Below are positions 1 through 4,808 of a DNA stretch of 6,730 nt, one piece after another (the stretch's first letter is position 1; every line of letters starts with the position of its first letter). This stretch comes from an uncultured Acidimicrobiaceae bacterium. GTDB lineage: Bacteria; Actinomycetota; Acidimicrobiia; Acidimicrobiales; Bog-793. Both the position numbers and the translations under genes were made by a program. The stretch covers positions 1 through 6,730 of the forward strand of contig CAIVND010000014.1 of assembly GCA_903907185.1 (NCBI GenBank). Reading direction: 5' to 3'. The notes under the pieces were generated by a model. It ran no database searches and had not been told where the DNA came from. It saw only the letters and a program-made list of their open reading frames with translations.

Positions 1-1017
1 CTCAAGTGGCTTACCCCTCGGACCAACCACCGTGGTGTGCAGCGATTGGTACATATTGAACTTTGGTGAGTTGATGTAATCTTTGAATCTTCCCTGTAAC
101 GGTGCCCAAAGTCCGTGCACCGACCCAAGCGCAGCCCAACAATCTTTCTCCTCGTCAACCACGATCCGGATGCCAATGAGGTCATAGATCTCATCGAACT
201 CTTTTCCACGGATCACCATCTTTTCGTAGATGCTCCACAGATGTTTTGGTCGACCGGTGATCTGTGCCTCAATGCCAAGTGCAGCAAAACGACCGCGAAG
301 GAGTTCAGCTACCTGTTCCAGCTCCATATCCCGGCGCGGGGCACGCGACTCCACCATTTTGACGATCTCGGCATAGCGACGCGGGTGCATCGCGACGAAC
401 GAAAGGTCTTCGAGTTCACGTTTGACCGAATCGATACCAAGTCGGTGCGCGAGCGGACCGTAGATGTCAATAGTCTGCTGCGCCGTCCTTTGCTGCTTCC
501 ACTCGGGCATAACCGAAAGTGTGCGCATGTTGTGCAATCGATCTGCGAGTTTGATGACGAGGACTCGCCAGTCGTTCGCCATCGCTACCAACATCTTGCG
601 CACAGTTGCCGCCTGCTGTGCCTCCTTCGATGAGAAACTCAGCCGGTCAATCTTGGTCACGCCATCGACGATCAGTGAAACGGTGTGGCCGAAATCTCGT
701 TCGATCTCTTCAAGGGTGATCTCGGTATCTTCGACGACATCGTGAAGGAGCGCGGCGGTCACACTGATCTCATCAAGACCCAGCTCTGCGATGATCTGAG
801 CGACGGCGATCGAGTGGGCGACGTAGGGATCGCCGGTCAGACGAGTCTGACCATTGTGAGCTTTCGTCGCTACTTCGATGGCTCGCATGACAATGCCGTG
901 ATCACTCTCCGGGTGAAAGGTCCGAAGTGCCGCGAGAAGGCCAGAGGTGTCGCCAACCGCGCTGGCCTTCTTACCCAAGCCAACGGCGGGAGCTGCGATA
1001 AGCGGGTCGATAGCCAT
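1..1017 (-). CDS. relA: Bifunctional (p)ppGpp synthetase/hydrolase RelA/SpoT (Rel), N-terminal 339 residues, cut by window edge
   Basis: Rel makes and degrades the alarmone (p)ppGpp in the cytoplasm, from GTP/GDP and ATP, and sets the stringent response. The reverse strand reads 339 codons without a stop. The HD hydrolase domain lies at about residues 40-190, with R59, H68, the H92-D93 pair in HDVVEDT, E96/D97, and D159/N163 in ADRLHNMRT, all residues conserved in active hydrolases. The synthetase domain begins near residue 235, with GRPKHLWSIYEKM (R256, K258) and YDLIGIRI. The motif R310-F-K-D313 is the RXKD form typical of bifunctional enzymes; monofunctional RelA has EXDD. The end of the synthetase domain and the TGS, helical and ACT regions would lie beyond position 1. 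I chose ATG at 1017. A GTG at 1035 is in frame, and neither has a clear Shine-Dalgarno site. In-frame stops lie just beyond. The call is secure; the start is not. Confidence 0.96.
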   Translation of the reverse strand, partial: MAIDPLIAAPAVGLGKKASAVGDTSGLLAALRTFHPESDHGIVMRAIEVATKAHNGQTRLTGDPYVAHSIAVAQIIAELGLDEISVTAALLHDVVEDTEITLEEIERDFGHTVSLIVDGVTKIDRLSFSSKEAQQAATVRKMLVAMANDWRVLVIKLADRLHNMRTLSVMPEWKQQRTAQQTIDIYGPLAHRLGIDSVKRELEDLSFVAMHPRRYAEIVKMVESRAPRRDMELEQVAELLRGRFAALGIEAQITGRPKHLWSIYEKMVIRGKEFDEIYDLIGIRIVVDEEKDCWAALGSVHGLWAPLQGRFKDYINSPKFNMYQSLHTTVVGPRGKPLE

Positions 1018-1138
1018 GAGCAAGGATACCGTCACCTGCTCGCAAACTGACGTAGGTCGTCCCGCAAAAGTACTGAAAGTGCCGCTTTACTAAGGTGGTC
1101 AAGTTGTACCCAACACCCGTGGAGATGCGAGCCGATAC

Positions 1139-1822
1139 ATGGATCAGACCCCGTTGGAGCATCCGACTCTTGCTGAGACATCGCAGTCTTTCGAACCTGT
1201 TCGGGTCCGTAAGGGACCGGCCCTGTTCATTCTCGCAATCGTCGCACTGATCGCCATTGGTGGGAGTGCCATGGCGCTGATCCCTAGCCACGGTCCAGGC
1301 GTCACTCAATACCCCGGTGTCGGTACAGATGGAGATCTCGGATCTTCGGCTGGCGTCCGCCAAGTTGTTGCTACGGGCATTCTTCGATCGATCGCGACCT
1401 CGGGATCGGTACCAGCAGATATCTCTAGCAACCTCACGGTGCCAGCCGGTACCAGGGTCACTGGAACGAAAGACCTCGACAGCGGAGGTGGGCAGTTCGA
1501 TCGATCGGTCTATCTTCAAGCCCCGTTTTCACAGAGCAAAGTCATCGACTCCTACCTCAACGAACTCCCCCGACTTGGCTGGAGGGTGACTTCGACATCG
1601 AGCGTGCTCGGCAATAACGGCCAGCCAGCTGATCAGATCCTGGCCCAACGAGGAAGCAGCGATGGGTACTACTGGGAGGTGGGCCTAACCATCATGGCGT
1701 CCAAACTCACGTCAACAGTCGGTGAGACACCCCCCGGTACTGAAAATGGAGCACTCTCGGCGAGGAGCAAAAGCTCAAGCACCTTTACTCTTCGTCTCCT
1801 CCAGATCGCGGATGGAAGCTAG
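1139..1822 (+). CDS. Uncharacterised single-pass membrane-anchored protein, 227 aa
   Basis: I do not recognise a family. The protein has a short cytoplasmic N-terminus (about 25 residues, ending in VRVRKG), then one hydrophobic segment at about 28-48. A 180-residue polar domain rich in Ser, Thr and Gly follows, presumably outside the membrane. The positive residues before the segment and the lack of a lipobox Cys suggest an uncleaved N-in anchor, not a lipoprotein. The middle part (about 155-200) holds alternating patterns such as VYLQAPFSQSKVIDSYLNEL and YYWEVGLTI. They look like a small alpha/beta domain with a helix and strands, but no catalytic motif stands out. The ATG at 1139 has a GGAGA 13 bp upstream, a long spacing. 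The gene is divergent from the Rel gene and its last 48 bp overlap the convergent glycosyltransferase-like gene. The hydrophobic anchor and sensible composition argue that the frame is real. Function is unknown. Confidence 0.75.
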   Translation: MDQTPLEHPTLAETSQSFEPVRVRKGPALFILAIVALIAIGGSAMALIPSHGPGVTQYPGVGTDGDLGSSAGVRQVVATGILRSIATSGSVPADISSNLTVPAGTRVTGTKDLDSGGGQFDRSVYLQAPFSQSKVIDSYLNELPRLGWRVTSTSSVLGNNGQPADQILAQRGSSDGYYWEVGLTIMASKLTSTVGETPPGTENGALSARSKSSSTFTLRLLQIADGS

Positions 1823-3118
1823 TCCACCGGCTGACCCTCGCCCATCATCGATCCTTGGCTGGTCATACCCTGTGAGGACGTAGGACCAGACATAGAGAAC
1901 CGTTGGATAGACGAGATAACCAAAACGAGTTGCTGGCGCAAGAACCGTCGCAACACAGAGTACAAACGCAGCAAAACGGGTCACGCTCACCACCGTTCTC
2001 GGCGGAAATTTCACTAAAGCCACTCCAACGATTACTAATCCAACGAGTGCCAAAACAAGAGTTATTGCTCGACGGTCGTGTGGCACGAGCGTGACGAGAA
2101 ACTGACCAAGCAACGGACTTGCTGCGGGCGACTTCACCTTCGTCAGGCCAAGGGGAAATCGGAGAGCATTTTCAATAAATGCGTGTTCGTTGCCTATTGC
2201 GCCAAAGACGACAATCGGGACGAGCAATGCCAGCCCGAGAAGATAACGACGCTGCGACCGATCGTCGCGTAGACCATGGGTAACAAAGAGCGAGAGGAGA
2301 GCGATCGGCCACGCGGTCAACTTCAGCGAGCAGGCTACGGCAGCCACAAGTCCCGCTGCAAGCGGTGCTCGGCGTACGAGAAGGACCAGCGAGAGCGCCA
2401 TCAACGCGATCACGGGAAGATCATCTCCTCCAGTCACCATGGGCAACGCACCCGTTGGAAGCACCATGAAGAACTGCAGTGCGAGGATCTTTCGCTCCGG
2501 CGAAGCTCTCGTAAGATGCAGCGCCACGAGAAAGATGATGATCGCCCCAGCCACGAGTAGGACACGTGCATCACCAAGCTCATGTGGCAGCGTCGTGGCA
2601 TTCAGCAGACCAAACACTGCCATCCCCGGCAGGTAGGGAAAGTACGAGTCGTTGTCGACGTTATGGGCGTCACTCGAGGGATTGATACCAAAGTTCGTCG
2701 GATTCTTCGGATATGGATTGGTGCCGAGTGCCACTCGATCGCCCGCGCGTTCGATCACCGCAACCTCTTGCTGAGCATGGGCATTCTCTGTTCCCGTCGC
2801 TCGCCAGGTCAGCTCCGAAAGAAGCGGAACGAGCACAGCCGTGATTGTGAGAAAGAAAACGACACCAACTCGAAGATGACGAATTGCCATTGAGGAGATC
2901 TCGTGTCGGCGGCGTCGCGCAAGTGCAAGGCCAATAATCAACGACGCGACGACATAGGCCACAAAGGCCATAATCCCCCACTCCCGATAGTCCGCGTGGG
3001 AGGTAGCGACTCCATTCAAGATCGCAAAGACCGCTGCGAGCAAATAAAGAATCAGGTCTTGCGTGAGATAAGACAACGCGCAGATTCGGCGCCACAGCAA
3101 TGTTGCCCAGTCGTACAC
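1775..3118 (-). CDS. Polytopic membrane protein, probable GT-C glycosyltransferase of GT87/DUF2029 type, 447 aa
   Basis: The protein has about ten hydrophobic segments (roughly 21-37, 48-67, 84-101, 162-175, 185-201, 210-225, 233-248, 252-280, 292-309, 352-369, 380-410). A large loop at about 102-160 holds GTNPYPKNP and NDSYFPYLPG. GT87 (DUF2029) polyprenol-phosphate-sugar transferases typically carry an NPY motif followed by a Y.P motif in this place, and GLVAAVACSLKLTAWP also fits that family. D43 in the first loop after TM1 sits where GT-C enzymes usually keep a catalytic acid. The likely role is transfer of mannose or a similar sugar from a lipid carrier to an envelope acceptor outside the membrane; the substrate cannot be told. 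The GTG start at 3118 is forced, because an in-frame TAG lies four codons upstream. I see no strong ribosome site. The C-terminal 30 residues are polar, and their codons overlap the convergent gene at 1139-1822. Other multi-pass families cannot be excluded. Confidence 0.8.
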   Translation of the reverse strand: MYDWATLLWRRICALSYLTQDLILYLLAAVFAILNGVATSHADYREWGIMAFVAYVVASLIIGLALARRRRHEISSMAIRHLRVGVVFFLTITAVLVPLLSELTWRATGTENAHAQQEVAVIERAGDRVALGTNPYPKNPTNFGINPSSDAHNVDNDSYFPYLPGMAVFGLLNATTLPHELGDARVLLVAGAIIIFLVALHLTRASPERKILALQFFMVLPTGALPMVTGGDDLPVIALMALSLVLLVRRAPLAAGLVAAVACSLKLTAWPIALLSLFVTHGLRDDRSQRRYLLGLALLVPIVVFGAIGNEHAFIENALRFPLGLTKVKSPAASPLLGQFLVTLVPHDRRAITLVLALVGLVIVGVALVKFPPRTVVSVTRFAAFVLCVATVLAPATRFGYLVYPTVLYVWSYVLTGYDQPRIDDGRGSAGGLASIRDLEETKSKGA

Positions 3119-3190
3119 GGGGCAATGCTACTCAGAGTGACCGTCCCTCTCGCCTTCTAAGTGATCGAAGGACCAAAGAAGGCGTCACAC

Positions 3191-3223
3191 AAAACCGCCC
3201 TCGACCAAAGGCCGAGGGCGGTT
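3191..3223 (-). terminator. Intrinsic terminator of the peroxiredoxin gene
   Basis: A perfect 11-bp stem (3193-3203 with 3213-3223, AACCGCCCTCG on the plus strand) with a 9-nt loop. Read on the minus strand, the stem runs straight into TTTTGTGTG. It lies 31 bp after the peroxiredoxin stop. On the plus strand no T-run follows, so it works in one direction only. It also insulates the downstream glycosyltransferase-like gene, which starts 72 bp further on. Confidence 0.85.
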
Positions 3224-3228
3224 ACGTG

Positions 3229-3251
3229 CAGTTCACCGATTGGGTGAACTG
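3229..3251 (-). repeat. Hairpin directly after the peroxiredoxin stop codon, first of a tandem pair
   Basis: CAGTTCACC (3229-3237) and GGTGAACTG (3243-3251) form a perfect 9-bp stem with a 5-nt loop. Two wobble pairs and a G-C pair could extend it. It lies between the TAA (3255-3257) and the terminator stem, with only 5 bp between the two hairpins. It has no T-run of its own. It is probably an mRNA 3'-end structure that protects the transcript or helps termination; that role is inference. Confidence 0.6.
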
Positions 3252-3254
3252 TGC

Positions 3255-3890
3255 TTAGAGGTTGGGTTGTGGTGTGTAGCGCAGGTAAGGCTTGATCTTT
3301 GTGAAGCCCTTCGGAAACTTGGCTGTCGCCTCTTCATCAGTGAGACCAACACCAACGATGACATCTTCACCCGAGGTCCAGTTAACTGGAGTCGCAACGG
3401 GGTACTGGGCAGATAGCTGCAGCGAGTCAAGAACTCGCAGGATCTCCTGGAAGTTCCGGCCGGTGCTCGCTGGGTAGGTGATGGTGAGCTTGATCTTCTT
3501 GTCTGGGCCGATGATGAACACAGACCGGACCGTCATCGTGTCGCTCGCATTTGGATGGACCATTCCGTAAAGGTCAGCAACCGTACGGTCCTTGTCGCCA
3601 ATCAGCGGGAAGTTCAGCTCATGGCCGGTGGCGTCCTTGATGTCACTGGCCCAGTTTCCGTGGGAGTCAACGGGGTCCACCGAAAGGCCAATGACCTTCG
3701 TGTTGCGCTTGTCGAACTCGCTCTTGAGTCGAGCAACCTCGCCGAGCTCAGTCGTGCAGACTGGAGTGAAATCCTTTGGGTGTGAGAACAAGATTCCCCA
3801 GCCATCGCCCAAGTAGTCGTACAGGTTGAGATCGCCCTCGGTGGTCTCAACCGTAAAGTCAGGGGCAGCGTCGCCAAGTTGCAGTGCCAT
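3255..3890 (-). CDS. 1-Cys peroxiredoxin (PRDX6 type), 211 aa
   Basis: This cytoplasmic enzyme reduces hydrogen peroxide and organic hydroperoxides through one peroxidatic cysteine. The AhpC/TSA domain (about 4-140) holds DFTPVCTTE with T42 and the peroxidatic C45; R122 in MTVRSVFIIGPDKK completes the active-site triad. The C-terminal 1-cysPrx_C domain (about 155-208) includes YPVATPVNW and ends YLRYTPQP, very like mammalian PRDX6. C45 is the only cysteine, so resolution must use an outside thiol. The length is normal for the family (about 210-225). In PRDX6 the segment LGDSWG carries the Ser of the phospholipase A2 site; here it is LGDGWG (G30), so that second activity is not expected. The start ATG at 3890 has an AAGAGGAG site 6 bp upstream. 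The gene stands alone between its own promoter and terminator, divergent from the DedA gene. I give no symbol because naming differs between organisms. Confidence 0.97.
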   Translation of the reverse strand: MALQLGDAAPDFTVETTEGDLNLYDYLGDGWGILFSHPKDFTPVCTTELGEVARLKSEFDKRNTKVIGLSVDPVDSHGNWASDIKDATGHELNFPLIGDKDRTVADLYGMVHPNASDTMTVRSVFIIGPDKKIKLTITYPASTGRNFQEILRVLDSLQLSAQYPVATPVNWTSGEDVIVGVGLTDEEATAKFPKGFTKIKPYLRYTPQPNL

Positions 3891-3896
3891 GTAGTA

Positions 3897-3904
3897 CTCC
3901 TCTT
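3897..3904 (-). promoter_or_regulatory. Strong Shine-Dalgarno site of the peroxiredoxin gene
   Basis: AAGAGGAG on the minus strand with a 6-bp spacer to ATG 3890. It is the clearest ribosome site in the window and fits a highly translated antioxidant enzyme. It settles the start codon. Confidence 0.9.
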
Positions 3905-3921
3905 AGATAATCCGCGTAGGT

Positions 3922-3963
3922 GCAGGTCGAGTATAGCGACGCGAAAAGTAATTGTCGACCTGC
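3922..3963. repeat. Perfect 9-bp inverted repeat bracketing the peroxiredoxin promoter, possible operator pair
   Basis: GCAGGTCGA (3922-3930) is the exact reverse complement of TCGACCTGC (3955-3963). Twenty-four bp separate the arms and matching ends are 33 bp apart, close to three helical turns. One arm covers the transcription start and the first base of the -10; the other covers most of the -35. A dimeric regulator with half-sites on one DNA face could bind here, or the arms could form a hairpin in single-stranded DNA. The regulator is unknown; no OxyR or PerR consensus is evident to me. Confidence 0.55.
3930..3958 (-). promoter_or_regulatory. Sigma-70-like promoter of the peroxiredoxin gene
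   Basis: On the minus strand the -35 is TCGACA (3953-3958) and the -10 is TATACT (3930-3935). Each matches 5 of 6 consensus bases, and the spacer is exactly 17 bp. Transcription would start near 3923, giving a leader of about 30 nt that contains the AAGAGGAG site. It is the best promoter in the window. Its -35 and -10 each overlap one arm of an inverted repeat, which suggests regulation. Confidence 0.75.
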
Positions 3964-4110
3964 TGGGTCGGAATTAGCCCTACTTCGGAGAAGTCCACAA
4001 TCAAGGCCAAGAGATCGGACAAACTAGTGCCCAATGTTTCCAAATCAGATGATCCCGACAGTCAGCCTGTCCGGTGACCGTCATCTTCTCCACGAAAAGC
4101 AGATAGTTGG
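3964..4110. other. Non-coding upstream region of the DedA gene, with two small inverted repeats
   Basis: About 150 bp with no convincing gene. ACTTC-GGA-GAAGT (3982-3994) is a compact palindrome. GACAG-TCAGC-CTGTC (4057-4071) is a 5-bp stem that two outer G-C pairs could extend across a C:C mismatch. I find no good -35/-10 pair for the DedA gene; the best plus-strand candidate, TTGTCG near 3952 with TAGCCC, is poor. Short repeats of this size arise by chance. Confidence 0.3.
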
Positions 4111-4770
4111 GTGGTTTCTTTGATCGCAGCTACGGTCGTGCTCCCGGGGATCTTGGCCCACCTTGGCCCTACTCTTGATCACTACGGCTACTTTGCCGTC
4201 TTCGGGTTTCTGCTCCTTGAAGATTTTGGCGTACCTGTCCCCGGCGAGACCATACTGATCGCCGCCGCGATTTACGCGGGAGCAGGGCAGCTCAATCCCG
4301 TCGTCATTGGCCTTCTCGGTGTGACCGCCGCTGTACTCGGTGACAACATCGGCTTTGCGATCGGACACCTTGTGGAACGTAATGCCTTACTTCGCTACGG
4401 CAGGTTTGTGATGTTGACTGATCAACGTCTGCGTCATGCCGAAGAGTTCTTTGATCACCATGGGGGCAAGATCATCGTCATCGCTCGATTTGTTGAGGGA
4501 CTTCGCCAGGCGAATGGGATCGTGGCGGGCCTCACCGGAATGAAGTGGCTGCGATTCCTTTTCTTTAATGTGATCGGTGCCGTGCTTTGGGTCGGGTGTT
4601 GGTTGACCGTCGGTGTGACCGCAGGGAGCCACATCACCGCCGTATATAACGGTATAACCCACTATTCGCTTATTGCAGCGATAGCGGCGGCTTTGATCGT
4701 TCTCGCGGTCTTTCTCCTTCGGCGGGCAAAGCGACGACGTTCAGTCGAGCATGCTGACGCGCTCGACTGA
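4111..4770 (+). CDS. DedA family (SNARE-associated/VTT domain) inner-membrane protein, 219 aa
   Basis: DedA proteins are membrane transporters; members act in membrane energetics and drug resistance, and some flip undecaprenyl phosphate back across the membrane. The sequence shows LLEDFGVPVPGETILIAAAIYAG (acidic E37, D38 and E46) in the first re-entrant region. It also shows VIARFVEGLRQANGIVAG with R126 and R132, matching the two functionally essential arginines six residues apart in E. coli YqjA. Hydrophobic stretches lie near 27-36, 47-58, 64-85, 146-171 and 185-203, and a basic tail RRAKRRR follows. The length is usual for the family. The start is taken as GTG 4111, the first start after an in-frame TGA at 4075; its ribosome site is weak, and a TTG at 4120 or 4153 is possible. 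The gene is divergent from the peroxiredoxin gene and codirectional with the YfhO-like gene. The family is secure; the exact substrate is not known. Confidence 0.93.
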   Translation: MVSLIAATVVLPGILAHLGPTLDHYGYFAVFGFLLLEDFGVPVPGETILIAAAIYAGAGQLNPVVIGLLGVTAAVLGDNIGFAIGHLVERNALLRYGRFVMLTDQRLRHAEEFFDHHGGKIIVIARFVEGLRQANGIVAGLTGMKWLRFLFFNVIGAVLWVGCWLTVGVTAGSHITAVYNGITHYSLIAAIAAALIVLAVFLLRRAKRRRSVEHADALD

Positions 4771-4782
4771 ACCTTCGTTTTT
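4739..4782 (+). terminator. Probable intrinsic terminator overlapping the 3' end of the DedA gene
   Basis: A perfect 12-bp stem (4739-4750 with 4761-4772, TCAGTCGAGC pairing with GCTCGACTGA at its core) has a 10-nt loop. CTTCG and then TTTTT (4778-4782) follow. The stem includes the last codons and the TGA stop (4768-4770). The T-run begins 5 nt after the stem, so termination may be partial and leave read-through into the YfhO-like gene. Confidence 0.6.
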
Positions 4783-4786
4783 GAGA

Positions 4787-4804
4787 CTCACGCGCTAACG
4801 TGAG
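4787..4804 (+). promoter_or_regulatory. Small hairpin just before the YfhO-like start codon
   Basis: CTCACG (4787-4792) pairs with CGTGAG (4799-4804) around a 6-nt loop. The right arm includes GAG, the only Shine-Dalgarno-like bases before ATG 4809, so folding could limit translation. It is not a terminator, because no T-run follows on either strand. A leaderless start with TAACGT (4796-4801) as -10 is an alternative, but no -35 supports it. Confidence 0.35.
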
Positions 4805-4808
4805 ACGA

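Noticed and set aside
115..1050. Three overlapping plus-strand open frames of 93-172 codons
   Set aside because: They are antisense to the unmistakable Rel coding sequence and show no protein-like composition.
1074..1102. TTGACC on the minus strand as a -35 for the Rel gene
   Set aside because: At a spacing of 16-19 bp there is only CTTTCA or TTCAGT, with no acceptable -10.
971..1519. Minus-strand open frame of 182 codons antisense to the 227-aa gene
   Set aside because: It runs into the Rel gene start out of frame, its translation is rich in Arg, Ser and Cys without domains, and the plus-strand frame has a clear membrane anchor.
1903..2893. Chain of small plus-strand open frames
   Set aside because: They are shadows of the 447-aa membrane protein, with very basic Arg/Lys/His-rich translations and no ribosome sites.
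4054..4074. Stem-loop upstream of the DedA gene as a riboswitch or terminator
   Set aside because: The 5-bp stem with a mismatch extension and no T-run is within chance expectation; there is no larger conserved fold.
4787..4804. Hairpin before the YfhO-like gene as a terminator
   Set aside because: The stem is only 6 bp and no T-run follows on either strand; the T-run lies before it and belongs to the hairpin at 4739-4772.
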